Assembly (NCBI GenBank): GCA_023101725.1
Contig: JALJCO010012607.1
Coordinates: forward strand, 62,001 to 126,000
DNA from: Atherinomorus stipes
Taxonomy: Eukaryota; Chordata; Actinopteri; Atheriniformes; Atherinidae
Reading direction: 5' to 3'
DNA length: 64,000 nucleotides
The notes under the pieces are model-generated. The model made no database searches. It was not told the DNA's origin and saw nothing but the letters and a program-made list of their open reading frames with translations. This document shows, piece by piece, positions 31,667-44,770 of the stretch. Made by a program: the position numbers and the translations under genes. Every line of letters starts with the position of its first letter. Position 1 is the first letter of the stretch.

Positions 31667-32670
31667 TAGGAATGGGAATCGTTAAGAATTTAGCGATTCC
31701 AGTTCCATTATCGATATCACTTTTCAATTCGGTTCCTTATTGATTCTCTTATCAATTCTCATTGAATGACGAAATACAGTATGAATGTCTTTGGTTGCAG
31801 TTATTCTTCACATTTAAAATATGCATCAACCTTTTGCCTTCAACTTCAAATTAAAGCTGGCTTCAGTTAAGAAATAACTCATGAAATACAGCTGCAGTGA
31901 TCAACTTTTGTACAGTTACTGAAGAAATAGTATGTTTACCTTTTTATGAAGGATACAAGATATTTTAGGACTTAAAGGGAACAGAATGAATATGTTACAC
32001 TTCTTTTACTCCTTTTGAACATGCTGAATTTAAATTATTATTATGTGTGTGTAAATATGTATGTACAGTATGTCTGTGTGTGTGCGTGTGTTTCGTTTCA
32101 TTTGTCAGATATTTTGTTATAATGTACAGACCAGTACACTGAGCAGTACACAGCAGTACACGCTCCAAACTAACACAGAAGATGCTGCTGCTTTCCTTTT
32201 CAACATGTTCAAAATAAACCAAAGACTAAAGGGTATTATGACACAGCACACTTTATGAATAATCTCTAACATTATTGCAGACAACGGGAGTTTTACGATA
32301 CCTTTGACGTTGCAGACGGAAGACGTGCTGATGCTCCCCACCCAGCGCCACCACAGTTGCTTTGCATCGAACAAAAGGCTTTATATTTCGACGAACTAAT
32401 TGCTGTGTGGCCAAATGTTGGAGGTATTTCCTCCCTCTGATGTGATCAATGTGTAACTCGCGCTTATATCGTATTGGTTCATGAAATACAACCAAACTTT
32501 GGAGCATGTTTGCCACGACGCCATGTTGGAGACGCGTTCATGACGTCATCGCGCAAATGCGTCCGACGTTTACGGAACCGATAAGAGGAATCGTTAGGCA
32601 GGCAGATGAACGATTCCATGGAATCGAATGACAGTTCTTTACAAGAACTGGTTCTTGATTCCCATCCCTA
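31667..32670. mobile_element. 1.0-kb hAT-like element with 8-bp target duplication
   Basis: The left end reads taggaatgggaatcgttaag, and the right end is the complement of tagggatgggaatcaagaac, giving good inverted termini. The 8-mers attgaact (31659-31666) and tttgaact (32671-32678) match at seven of eight bases. Subterminal words (gattcc, ggttc, ggaatcg) recur at both ends. The interior has a GT-rich patch (32044-32092) and no transposase motif. Confidence 0.75.
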
Positions 32671-32678
32671 TTTGAACT

Positions 32679-33434
32679 CTTCATAAATATAAAGTTTTAA
32701 AACTATACATTGTTCCACTGTCTCATTTAATGTAGCTTTTTTAGCATAATGTTGTTGCCTGAAGAGCAGGGGTTAAAAATACAGCCATATAACGGGTCCG
32801 TACTGGACCCGCGGCTGAATCACAGGAGCATGAACGGATCCGCCGTGGATCCGGGACGAAGGTGCAGCGACAGCTTGAGGTCCGCCTGTGCTCCGCCTAA
32901 CATCAGAATTTCCAATCAGAAGGTGGATCCCTCCCACTGTGTTAGTGGACTCCTATATGACTCTGCGAGGCGAATTGGGGGCGAATGTAACAGTGCAGCT
33001 GCCGTGGATCTGCAGCGCCATACATTTGCTATCAGGGAGGCTATTGCACCTTTCTCCCAACCCCCCCTTTTTTGTTGATAACATTTTGAATATAGAGCGG
33101 TGGTTCTGATACTGTACTCGAGGGCCGGACCTCGATGGGTGCTGCAGGATAAGTTCAAGGGATCACCAGATCATTGTAAAATGAAAATAGAACAATAAAC
33201 TTGGGATTTTTTAGGGCTATCAAAATTAGTGGATTATCGCAAAGAGATTAATCTGAGTAATTAACACCTTGATTTTTTAAAAATTACGGCATTAATAACA
33301 AAGAAAGCACTCAGAGAACACAGACCTCCGCCAAGGAGCTCTCTGCTTCAAATCCTAATTTGGCATTATCTTAGCAAGAGAGGCTGATTTTGTGAACACA
33401 AATTATGTTATCTTAGGAGTCATGGCTCAAAACA
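32679..33434. other. Noncoding DNA, partly G+C-rich
   Basis: 32790-33030 is richer in CG and carries repeated ggatccg-type words, but no domain can be recognised in the 109-aa frame. About 33090-33150 resembles the start of a degenerate fish MITE. Confidence 0.35.
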
Positions 33435-33435
33435 T

Positions 33436-33638
33436 TTAAGAACCACTGCTCTACAGCAAGGACCCACTGCCTTGCATGTCTTTGATGTGTTCCTACTCCA
33501 ACACACCTGATTCAGATTAATCAACTTCCATATCGAGTTCTTTGGAAGCCATTCAGATTCAAGTGTGTGAAAGTACGGTTGCCTATAAGACATGCAGGGC
33601 AATGGGTCCTGAGGACCACAGTTGAGAAACACTTCTGT
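33436..33638. mobile_element. About 200-bp palindromic MITE
   Basis: The left end (aagaaccactgctctacagc, then gacccactgccttgcatgtc) is roughly the reverse complement of the right end (gacatgcagggcaatgggtc, then gttgagaaacact). Similar text appears near 57240-57320. The boundaries are approximate and no target duplication was fixed. Confidence 0.55.
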
Positions 33639-33974
33639 AAAGGACAGTGCTCGGAGGAGTTTATCTACACAGATTAGTGTTTTTGACATTTTTCCTCTCT
33701 GGTGTCTTTAAATCACCTGCTTTATTAACAAGTTTGAACAACAGCTGGTCTACAAAAGATTAGTCAATGTTCAAACTCTTTTTTTTTTTTGTACTATCAG
33801 CTGTAAAGCTGCTATATTGGCAGTGGATTTTTAAACATAATGTGTTCATCTTCGCAATTCTGTTCCAACCGCTGTTTTTTTTACACTGCACCAACAGAGA
33901 GTTAGTGCTACAATATCATCAGTTTTTTGGGGCCTGGTTTTAGTGACAAAACAAAGAAACTGGTTTTCAATTAA

Positions 33975-35098
33975 AGGTGTCATAACCTAGTGTTTTACAT
34001 ACACAATCCTTCACTTATCTTTAGGAGTGGTGTTCAGCTCAGTTGGTTGAGCAGCCACCCCATGAGAGGAGGCTACAGTTACTCAGCCCAATTGGCCCTG
34101 GTTTGATTCCTGGTCCAGGTCCCTTTGATGCACGTCACTCCCCACTCTATCTGCCCTTTTCCTGTCGCTATACACTGTTGTATAAAGGCCACTAGAGCCC
34201 AAAAAATCCTTAAAAAAAAATTAACTTCAAATGAATTTTTAATTATAATTGGGTGGGAAGAAAATGTAATGAGCTCATTTTAACCTCTTTTTATCCCCAA
34301 CTATTGTTTGTCGTGAGAATACGCACGAGAATTAGACCTGTCTGTAAGTGCGTTCACGGGGCAAATGTCAAAGGCAAAACAAAGCTTTATGAGGACAGAC
34401 CAAGTGAAAGAAATGATGTCTTAACAGAGAAAAACGTGATAAAAACGTAACAGTATGGTTGGTAGAGAGGATCCGCGGAGTAAAGGGCTGGACTCTGATG
34501 AATATAAGGAGCGGACGTCTGACGTGAAGCTAACCAAACAGTGTTAGCTTTTGTAGCTACATTAGCAGCTTTTCCGTTCGTCTACCATTGTTCACTGGTC
34601 TCTTACGCAAAAGATAACAAGTTACACAAGCAGCAAAACTTACTGACTGCACATCCTCACTGATAAATATAATCCACTGGTCCCTGGTAGTGCTGTCCCT
34701 CCTGTCAAAGCACTGAAAACTGCTGAATTTCTGTCGAAGCAACTCAGCACGGCAATCCCCCCCCCCCCTTCCCTCCTCCTCCTCCTCCTTGTCGTCATCC
34801 TCCTCTCTGACAAAGCTGGTCATAACGCTACTCCGCGGCAGGTAATCGGCTGCTTTCAGATGGTGCTAAAGAGGCTAGCTTAGCAGCTCGCAGCCTCTCT
34901 AGTTCACGTCATCCGGAGAAAGAAATTCAAATCGCGTACTGTGGAGAGAGCGCTCTTATGGCCGATTCTGGTGAGAATAAAGAGCCTGCACTCGAAGCCA
35001 CTTTCAATCTTTGGACTTTCTGGCATGTTTTAACTGAGGTCCTGTTCCAGTTCACATGTTTTAATGTGAAAAAGTGGGATTTCTGGGGGATGACTCCT
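33975..35098. mobile_element. 1.1-kb TTAA-target element containing a SINE
   Basis: TTAA at 33971-33974 and 35099-35102 brackets the segment. The ends are inverted: aaggtgtcataac on the left and the complement of aaggagtcatccc on the right. TTAA targets and AAGG ends match the other TTAA-type elements in the window. A SINE lies at 34023-34220, so the element itself is about 0.9 kb. A C11 run and a CCT repeat occur near 34757-34790. No transposase is visible. Confidence 0.65.
34023..34220 (+). mobile_element. tRNA-derived SINE (third family) nested in the TTAA element
   Basis: Box A-like agctcagttggttgagca and box B-like ggtttgattcc are present in order. A body ending tgtataaaggccactagag and an A-rich tail follow. 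Words such as gatgcacgtcactccccact are typical of a common fish SINE. The target duplication is not clear. Confidence 0.65.
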
Positions 35099-35102
35099 TT
35101 AA

Positions 35103-36929
35103 GCTCTACCAGCATTGAAGCTGCTTCACCAGAGAAAATCTCCATAGTTTGACAGTGTGTCCAAGATGTCACTGGGTAGGCATTGTACAAAAATGCTTTG
35201 TCATCACAACTAGGATAATAAGACTAGACTGCAAAATGAGGATTTGAGAAGCAGTGTCTTATGCGGGAGAAAATAATGCTCTTTTGTATAGCCTTTAGTC
35301 ACTTTCCCTTCACGAAAAGATATATAACCTGAGAGGAACTGAAAAAAAAAACCTTCTTTAAAACATTTCTCAATCCCTTAAGTATTTCTTTGAATGTTAT
35401 CCTGACAACAGTGTTGATGTCCTTATTTCAACATTGCTGCAGTCAGGGTGAATCCTCACGCTCATCATCGACCTAATCATAGTCCTTTTCATTGCATTTT
35501 CTAAGAAGAAATTCTCTATGTAGTCTAAACTCTATAGTGAAAGCCAGTGTCCTTCTCCTTGTCTGCTGTTAATTACACCTTGAAAAATGATGATAAATGA
35601 TATGACTTGTGTCACATTCTGCCTTGCTGGCTATGCAAATACAGCAGTGTAGCACGTATCATTTGCACCTTGTAAAAAGTTCCTGGTAAGCACACCCAGG
35701 GGAAAGGAGATCAGTGGTGACCTTGAGTCTAACGCTGGATAAAGATCTTTTCCATATTCATTCCAATCCGGAAACCATGACTTACCAATCATTAAAAAGC
35801 TTATAGATTTGGCATCCCTGAGCCACCTTCATTTATCATGCAGCTGGTGATAATGGTGACTCCACTTACATGTTATTCTCCGACTGTTTTCCAAATACAA
35901 TTATAGAGGTGCAACTTACAATTATCACCTTTCTGCACCGTGCTAATTGTTCCCTGTCTTTTCCTGGTTTATTGTATGCAAGTGCTGGGACTGACTGCTC
36001 ACACAATTAATGAAAATGATCTGAAGTGATTATAACCCTCCATCGCATGTTTAGCCTCTGTTAATGCGTGAACAGTCTGATGGTCTGTAGTCTGCATTAT
36101 TCAAAGGTCAAAACATCTATTTATGCTTATTAAAGTAATGAGACATTTTTCTGCTATCCAATATGTGTTTTAGCAGCCACTATAAATTGGGATATTCAGC
36201 TGCCTGGCAGATTACAAATAACTTGCAATTTCAAATCAAAAATATTTCCTCATACATCCCTATGTCTTTTGTTCGACTCTCAAAGTTTCAAAGGCACAGA
36301 AATGATTAATTTCTCATCCTTGCAGTCTTTCCAGGAACTCAGAAAGCCTTTGAACAAGTTCAATACAGTCAAGTTGTCAGTTTTCGAGACGAGAGCAGAT
36401 TGAGGGTAAAGAGCCTCGGGGGTAATGGGATGAAGTCTGTTGCCACATTGTTGCAACATGCGTGGGATTCCCAAGGGAGGCTGGAAATGGAGTCAGGACA
36501 CTGCTCCTTCCTGACATCTCAGGCCCACATGCCACCGCCTTCACATCTCCCCCTCTGTGTTTGATGTCCAAATTGAGCTCTGCTTCATCGCCTTCATAGC
36601 TGCCTCCCCCCGGTGCTCCTCCTCTCATCACGTCTCCCATGGTTCTCAAAGAGGAGATGTTGAAACTACTGTTAAGCTGATAAACTAGCTTGCTGATACA
36701 TGGAACTTACTTTGTGCTGTTGGATGAGGAATGTTATCTGAGCATACCATCTATTACCAAAATGACCAAGCTCGGTGACTTGGAAACAATCTATGCTATA
36801 GAATCTGGGAGGTGCAAACACTTGCTGAAGTTTCAGACATGAAACACATCACATCAATGGCTTCATTGATCTGGTCGAAATACAGACTTCAATCATTCGG
36901 ACTTTGTTCATTTTAGCTCTTTAGCTTTA
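35103..36929. other. Single-copy-looking noncoding DNA, possible conserved block 35560-36240
   Basis: From 35560 to 36240 there are no repeat signatures and the sequence is rich in homeobox/POU-like words (ctatgcaaat, acaattat, taattgttcc, acacaattaatg). This is the style of vertebrate conserved noncoding elements, but composition alone cannot prove it. No coding exon is supported. Confidence 0.25.
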
Positions 36930-37040
36930 TTCAGCAATGCCTGTCTGCCTGCGCCTCAATCTGGTTGGGTTGTACTGAAAGTAATTTTGTTGTACTGTGA
37001 CACTGGTTCAATGACAAATAAAGCTTCCGATTTCTGATTT
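36930..37040 (+). mobile_element. LINE 3'-tail fragment (candidate)
   Basis: The string aattttgttgtactgtgaca followed by caatgacaaataaagcttc and tctgat resembles the 3' end shared by several fish LINE/SINE families. The opposite-strand counterpart is seen at 44698-44770. Confidence 0.4.
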
Positions 37041-38460
37041 AAAAAAAGTGATAGGGAAATGCAGTATACACTTAATATTTACTTCTAACATTGGAGCATG
37101 CATTAAGTTGCCAAATCCTCACTGAGACACTGTTCTGTCACAACATGTCATGTTGCCACAACAAATCAAATTAGTGTGCAAAAATGCAGTGGTTGTATAA
37201 AACCCAGTCAAGCTTCACCAGAATATATATTTTCCACATGTCCAAGCTGGAGTAATTTCATAATCCAAATTATTAAATGATGACATACCCCTAGGCTGTT
37301 ATTTTCTGTCCGGTAGAATCAATGTGACATGATGGGAATCCCAATGCATAAATATAAAAAATGTCTTACCTGGAACTATACTTTTTTTTTTTTTTTTTTT
37401 TCTACCCTATATTCTGTAACAGAGCTTAAATGGGGCAACTGATCTTCAGTTGTTTTTTGAAGACAATTCAAAGTGCTTTACATAAAACATTAAAAGCATC
37501 ACAGCAGGGTACAAAAGAAAATAAACCGTAAAAAGAACAAAAGAATAGAAGCATGATTTAAAATTAAAAGATGAAGAAATCTTTTGGATGAGAGACAAAA
37601 CATCTTCAAAAACAAGTGGAAACTCTTTTTTAATAATAATAACAAATATAATTTATAGAATAATAACAAATTGTGATTAAATTAGAGGAAAGTAGAAAAA
37701 TATAATGAAAGCTGAACATTGTGAGGGACTAGTTGCAAACAGGAGATTGAATCCACAAAGCTCCACCATGCTCACAAATGTTCATGTTAGATTTTTTTCG
37801 TCCTTGCAAACTGTAGCAGCAAATAAAAAGTAGACAATATATTTTTATCTAACCTTTATTTAAACAGCTAAGTCCCACAGAGACACGCAATCTCTACTTA
37901 GCTCCATTCTCTGTTTGCAACCATTGTATTTGTATACCCCTGCCAGTGCTGGCTCTCCTTCCCTTGTCCCCGAGGTAACTCAGCAACAGTTACTCATATG
38001 CCATCTAGTGGTACATCACAATATTGCAAAAAAAAAGGCTGTTTAGTTTTTTTTTTTTTCCTTTCGTTTACTAGAATAATATCTATTACTTTTTGCAAGT
38101 TTTATTGCTAGGTTAGGGACATCTATAATATCCTTAATGATGGCTACCTCGGCATCCATCTTGCGTCCTACTTACTGTGAGTTCTCTCAACAGTTAAAGA
38201 TCTGAAAACTTGTCTGAAAACAGACAACTTTTCTCTTAAAGAGGGGTTTCATGTCATCATTAGGCACATAATTCCCTTTCATGGCAAAACCAAATAACTG
38301 TGTTACCTTCAGTAGTTCTGAGAATGCAGTAAACATAAAAAAAACCTAAAGAAATATGACATCACTCCATGTCTGTATCTGACGCCTTAAAAATTCACAA
38401 CAGTCCCTTTAAGATGCCTCCTGCTGTTTCTGAATCGCCCACTCCACTCATCACAACACT
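37041..38460. other. Unassigned noncoding DNA
   Basis: Contains poly-T runs (37382-37401, 38046-38060) and nothing recognisable as gene or bounded repeat. Confidence 0.4.
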
Positions 38461-38994
38461 AAAAGGGGAAGTTGTAGTTTTTTTTTTCCAATCTGGACTT
38501 ATTTTCTAGCATGAAATACATTCATTTACTCACCCAGAAAGTTTTGGTGTAACTTGAATTCCTTTGGGAGATATTTAGATCAACTCAAGGTCAGCGTATG
38601 TCCAATTTAATGTAAGTGATATGGGCAACCACGCACAGCCTCTAAATTATCTGCCACAAACTCCTTCATTTCACCAATGTTTTGTTAGGAAACATTTGTC
38701 GGACCCTCTGTGAACTCGAAGCGGCTTGAAGTGGCTTTCTTTGTGGTGATTTGTCCTTCTATGGTTTTGCATAACAGTGACGTCATCAAAGCCACCGCAG
38801 TAAAAATGTCTGTTAGAGGCTGCGCGTGGTTGCCCGCATCACTTACATTAGATTGGACATACACTGATCGCCAGGGGATCTAAGTATCTCCCGAAGGAAT
38901 TCAAGTTACACCAAAACTGTCTGGGTGAGTAAATTAACGTATTTCATGCCAAAAAAAGAGGTCCAGATTGAAAAAAAAAACAAACTTCCCTTTT
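38461..38994. mobile_element. 534-bp MITE with long inverted arms
   Basis: The left arm (aaggggaagttgtag, then tttactcacccagaaagttt, then gtccaatttaatgtaagtga) is complementary to the right arm in the same order reversed. The arms are about 200 bp and the centre lies near 38700-38790. The outer bases are CTAA/TTAA-like, so it may belong with the TTAA-target group, with one mutated target copy. Confidence 0.7.
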
Positions 38995-40399
38995 AAGCTT
39001 TTAACACAAGTGATTCTTCTTTGTTTAGGGAACACTGTTACACCCTAAAACATCTTTAAAAGAAAAGGCCATCTCATGATCACAAGTTTCTGAGAGTGGA
39101 AGCAACAATCCTGGAAATTCAAAGCAACACCAGGAATAGCAAGCCTTTCAACCCTGCTGCTAGCTGCTGCTGGCTAAGTAGTCACAGTTTTTGCTTCAGA
39201 ATTCGCCTCATTGGTCAGATGAGTTTCCACACATTTCACTTTAAAATGAGAGCAGCAGAGAGATGGGGCTACCGCTGTTACTTCCATATTATCCAGCATA
39301 TCTGTGGCTACAGTCATTTTCATTACCTGTATACAAACAAATAGAGAAAACTAGCCTATCACTCTTTTTGAATGTCCTGAATAAGAATTAGTGGTAGGTA
39401 TATTTGTTGAAAAACATCCATATCAGTCCAGCTGGAGTCCAAACAGACATGACTTCATGTCTGATGCCTCTCTTTTCTCGCCTCACTTAACACCTTACCC
39501 CTGACTTCCTTTGTGAGTGTTGGTTAAGCACTAGCTGCAGTCGTTTTTGGTGTGATCTTGGCTCCACCGTAGCCCACACTTGGTAGGAACAGGAAGGATC
39601 GGGGGTGGTGTGACAGGGACTGTTGGGGTTATGGGGGTGGTTGAAACAGATTGGTTGATATCACACTCTCACCTCCGGGGGAGATAAGGGACTGGGAGGT
39701 GTGGTTGGTGTGCATGCGTGTGCGTGTGTGTGAGAGAGAGAGACAGCAGGAGTGAGTGGGTGGGTAAGGGATTGTGGGAAACACAAAATCCTCAGATTGC
39801 TGAGTTTGGGCGCCATGACCCCACACTGACCCCCATTTCCTGACTCAATTGCCTCAGCATGAGCTGGGCTCCATTTCACACCACTGCTGCTTCTTCTCTT
39901 GTTCACAATCATGTGGACTCATGTGGGACTCCATACTGTTGACATCTCTATAGTCATGACTAAATAATGACTAAGAGTCAGCATGTGAGCCTCCTCTTGT
40001 GATCTCTAATGGGGGCATTTTTTTATTTGATTGATTATCAATCAAACATGTAACAAGGAACAGTTGGTTTTTGCAGTTGCTGCAGAAAGAAATACTAATA
40101 CTCATGTCTGTGATCTAACTTTTGAGTTCTTTCAAGCGTTGAGAACAATTCTTTTCTTTCTTATCATAGCTGTTTAAGATCAGCCATCACTGACCAAATC
40201 ATGGGTGACATCTGTTAAGAAATTCACCTCCATTCCACTGAAGCTATCCTTCAGCATAGACCATCACAGAATCTGAAAGCACCAGCTACTTTCAGATTAT
40301 ATTGTTTAAACTGTCTACAAGTAAAGCCAATGGTGGTAACATTTCTATTATACTGTAAAAAAGGAGTAGACTAGCTAATTAGCCCAGAGTTGCTCTACA
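38995..40399. other. Unassigned noncoding DNA
   Basis: A short compound GT/GA repeat lies at 39718-39745. No gene is supported. Confidence 0.4.
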
Positions 40400-40857
40400 T
40401 CAGAATGAAGAAAGCCATGAAAGCCAACATTCCGTGTACACCCCATTAACACCTGAATAAAGTAAAAAAAAAAAAAAAAAAACAGGCTAAAACTCTCTTT
40501 TTAAGCTTGCCCGCATAGGCTTTTTTTTTCAAATTTTCCACAGGGACTATCTATTGTTTCTAACAGGTAAACACTTCACTTGACACTTAAAATCCATGAA
40601 CATATCCAAATATTACACTCGTAGCTCTGCTGCTTAGTCCCTCCCATCTTGTGTGCAGTGAATTCTGGAATAGGCGAGGCCACGAAGGATACATCACCAG
40701 CATCCTTTGTTTCAGGCCAAACAGAGTGCAGGTTTGGAGGCTGGATTTGGAGGCTCCTTCACACACTTTTGAGTCAGGACAGTATTTCGTGCACCACAGT
40801 GATGTGTGCAGCTCACAAATCTGTGCTTCAAAGTGTTTTGACTTCCAAGTGAGACAC
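40400..40857. mobile_element. TIR element, copy B (inverted relative to 10579-11250)
   Basis: Its reverse complement aligns with copy A over most of its length (shared gcctcgcctattccagaa, acacaagatgggagg, gagctacgagt, gcaagcttaaaaag, ttattcaggtgttaa). It ends in gagacacagct, matching the outer inverted repeat of copy A. It contains an A19 run at about 40464-40482. The other end is not defined. Confidence 0.65.
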
Positions 40858-43800
40858 AGCTATAGTCTGCCCCTGGCTTGTATTGACTTCTGATTAACTT
40901 AATCTTGGCTTAGAATATGATGAGACTTAGATCAGTTGTTTGTTTGAGTTTCCAGTTGCGTTAAAACTACTTGGTTTTGTGTTTCGTTTCATAGCCAACC
41001 ATTAGAGGTCTTGTTTTTGTTTGGAAACTTATTTTTTAAAGCCCTCATGTTAGTTTGAGTTGGGTTGGTTGTTTTTGATCTTTCTTCATCTTTTGGACTT
41101 ACCATTCCTTTTGTTTTTAGGTACAGCTAATTGTTTTATGCTTTTGTTGGTTTGAGCAGCACCACTAACCCCAACTCCCTTGGGTTACCATTAATTGTTT
41201 TGTCCCACTTTGTGACGATAAATCTGTACTACCATTACCATCTTTTAGTTCTCTTTTTGTTCCTTTCTATTCCCTAGCTGAAGCTGCGACAAAACATTAT
41301 TCCTTGGGTCAGGTGATACAGAATAAACATGACTGACCATTCCTTTTCTGTCATTGTCACATATCAGCAAACTTCAATTCAATTTTAGTGTAAGACACAG
41401 GGGTCTAATTAACTTGGTTGTGGCATTCTGTATGATGTACAGTATGTCGACTGTATGATGGTAACAAGTTGTGAGTTTAATGCTTTGACACATGGCTCCA
41501 CTTCCATCTTTGCTTTATCCCACTTGACATGACTATGACAACAACTGAAGACCGAAACAGAGTTACTGAGACAACTTTACTTCCGATATGTTGAAATCTC
41601 AAACACATCAACATATCAATTTAGAATGTTCTTTCGTTTAGTTTTATTCTAAAATCTTGTTTGCAAGGAAAATAATTGATCCGGTGGGTAGTTAAGTTAG
41701 ATTCATGATTTACTGTGTAAATGCCATGCCACTGCTGGTTATGAGCACTGATTTATCATTGGTTGGATGAGTAGCCAGTTTCAGCAGAAATTTAGCCTCT
41801 TGCTACATTGATGTAGTCTCTGCTAGTAGTCTTCATTATGCCCCTTTTATCAAGGCAGTGTTAAGTGGAGATGAGTCTTAAACAGACTGCTTGAAGTGGT
41901 TGTCTTTAAACCTTTTTGATGGTTTAATGTAGGGTCATATTATCATAAACGTTTAGCTTATGGTCAGTCAATACTATGGTGAAACATTTCTTTAAAAAAA
42001 AAAAGTGTTGTCTTGCTGGTTGGGTTCAGACAAAAAAAAAAATCTTTTGATCAGGACTAGACATTAAAACAATTTGTTCAGGGTTTGAAAAAAGATCAGT
42101 AATAGGACTAAAACACATTTTTCCTAATTACAACACCCTCATATTTAATAAACGGCATTTTGACACTTGCCATGCAGTTGCTCTTACAACAGCTCTAGGT
42201 CACATTTTCTCTGAAGATAACTGTAGGCAAGTATGTCTGGCTGTGACCTGCAGTTAGACCATCCAACTCTGCCTAAATCCAACTCCACCCACATCCAATC
42301 TGACAGATTGGGGTTAGTGTTGGGCCAGCTTCACACTGGGAGCATGGCGTGTGTGTGGTGTGTGGAATCTAATGATTCTCATTTAATTTCAATTGTTAAC
42401 AGATTAGAGCATCTACACTGGCTGCATGAGATGCCCGTCTTGGCTGTGGCTCAAGCAACAGCTGAGTGCCTTCTAGAATTTTGTCAAGGTGCCTGTTTTT
42501 CAGCTCCACGAGGTAAGTGTGAAGCGAGTGATTCTTAGCAAATTACACAATAAAAACATTTATTGGTCACCAAATGGACTTTATCAGCAACAATATGTAC
42601 TCCATTTTAAATTCTTTGTGTAGGCAACATGGCACAAATATGAAAAACAGCTGTGATGTTATGATTGTAATATTCAGTTAATTTTGCCAGGGGCAGCGGA
42701 CATAACAGACGTATGTCCTGTAGCAACAAGGTGTCAGCAAATATATGCAGATGTGGAATAGCAATTCAGCAAGGCTTGGATCTTGGATGTGTGCAGAGTT
42801 GGATGGTCCAACTCCACCTTACTGCACATTGCAGCAAGAGCTAATTAGCAAAGGTCATTTTACTGTATAGCTTCCATGAGCAAATGACCCGTGGAGCCTT
42901 TTGTTTTCAAAAGTATCATAGTCCTTTATTAATTAGTCATAACTAGCAATCTGTTTGCTGCAGGTACATTATGGCTACTTTGGGTTATGAGGCAGTAAAG
43001 TCTATTAACAGTGAAGTCAGATACAATGCAGAAAACAACTCTGAGAGGGTTATATTGATGATAAATGCCTGCTCCATTGTAAGTGTGAGACATCTCATGT
43101 GAAACTAATGAAGCCTCTGAATGCAACTCACTGTGTGACCATTAGTGATAGTGAAAAACATCCAATCTGGGAAAATTATGCCAGGCCTTGATCATGTGCT
43201 GCTCTCTCAGACAACTTTGTCTTCCAGGCCACTTTACTATTTCACTCCAGCTCGGTTTGTCATTAACACTTACACATACAGCCATATCATGACCTGGCAC
43301 CTATCATAACTCATGGAAATACATACAATTAGGCAGGCATACCGAGAGTCACACATCCCCAATTTGCACTTGTTATTATGTCATAGCAGCTACCTGAGCG
43401 ATCACTCCCTCCTAAATTCCATTATGAATAACAGCGAGTTGTCATGATGATGAAAAACATTTTCTTGTGCACTCTCAATCAGTCACAGAGTAGGTTGGAA
43501 TCAAAAATGTAGAGAAAGGAGCCTCTTTCCGATTCCAGTTGCACTCCACAGTCCCTCTAAATCACCCTTAATGGGCTGGTGGAGGGAGCACACTCTGTAT
43601 CACTGTATCAATCATTCACTCTGTTTTCCTCCTCCTGGTGCCATCCACAGGATCACTTTGGTGCTTTAATGAGCCATTACAATTCCTATCAGACAATCTT
43701 TGTGCCATGTGTGCGTGTACAAGCGCACACGTTTGTTTGTACATGAGTGCATGCATGCTCAAACTGCTGTGGACTCATGCTGATATTAGATTGTCTCCAC

Positions 43801-44697
43801 AGAGTTTCTGAGATAGCAGTGATCTGTTGTCTATCTATTTCTCACCCACTTTCGCTCTGTGTTGGTCTCAGTCTTGCTGTGTATGAGTGTGCGTGTATGT
43901 GTGGTGGACAGTGGGCATGGGTTATAATTGCATTGCGTTGCTATCCCACTCGGTCTCTACACCCATCTGTCTCTTTAATATCCAGCTAAGCACTCTTGAC
44001 CTTGAAGCATCGCAGCAACACATCCATGGCTGACTTCTCCAAGAGACCGCTAAAATGATAGAGAACGGGGATGATAGAGAGACAGGAAAAAGAAATGGGA
44101 AGCAGAAAAACAAGGTGCAAAATGTTGTCTTTGAGACAAAGGTGAACAACAGAACATGATGGATGGATCCAGCTGGCGCGACAGGAGAAAAGAAGAGTGA
44201 ATTGGACACAGAGATGCCTTCAAGGTCACAAGTGAATTCTTTCAATTTGAAGCTGACTTGATTTTACAAAGGTCACCCACATGGACCTTTCAAGAAAATG
44301 CTGTTATTTCAATAGAAAATATGCAAGATTAGCTGAAAGTCTAGGAACCAAAAGATATCTTATTTGCCCTTTGGCAATCCCTTTATGCTGCTCAGGATGG
44401 TTCATTCTTGGAGCAGTGCCTTTGGGCTGTCGTAATGAATATTTAAGCTAACTTTTCTCACGGTATAATACCACAGCATATGCCTTAAAGGTACAGCTTG
44501 CAGTTAGATCTTCATTCTAACCTAAACTTATTTGATTAGATATTTGAGCGGTGTTAATAGTGATTTACCTTTATCCAGGGAAAGTTTGTAGTGCATCTCA
44601 AATACTTAAGCAGGCGTTTGCTCAGCAAACATGTTTTATTCCTCAATACACTGTTCACACAATGTTAGTTTGCAATATTCACTGTTGGCATCATGAA
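40858..44697. other. Mostly single-copy-looking noncoding DNA, possible conserved block 42830-43560
   Basis: No coding exon is supported. From 42830 to 43560 the sequence lacks repeat signatures and has AT-rich binding-site-like words (tttattaattagtcataac, ttaacagtgaagtcag). 40870-41360 looks like a degraded interspersed repeat but has no definable ends. The 101-aa frame at 42233-42538 has no known domain. Confidence 0.25.
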
Positions 44698-44770
44698 AAT
44701 TCAGATTCAGAAGACTTTATTGTCATTGTACCGACGTCCCAGTGCAATGAAATTTTGTTTTCAGAACAAC
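44698..44770 (-). mobile_element. LINE 3'-tail fragment (antisense, candidate)
   Basis: The string gaagactttattgtcattgt followed by gtgcaatgaaattttgtttt is the complement of the tail type seen at 36930-37040. It is short and old. Confidence 0.45.

Noticed and set aside
40870..41360. Possible solo LTR
   Set aside because: Text looks like a degraded repeat with an aataaa near 41322, but no TG...CA ends or duplication could be set.
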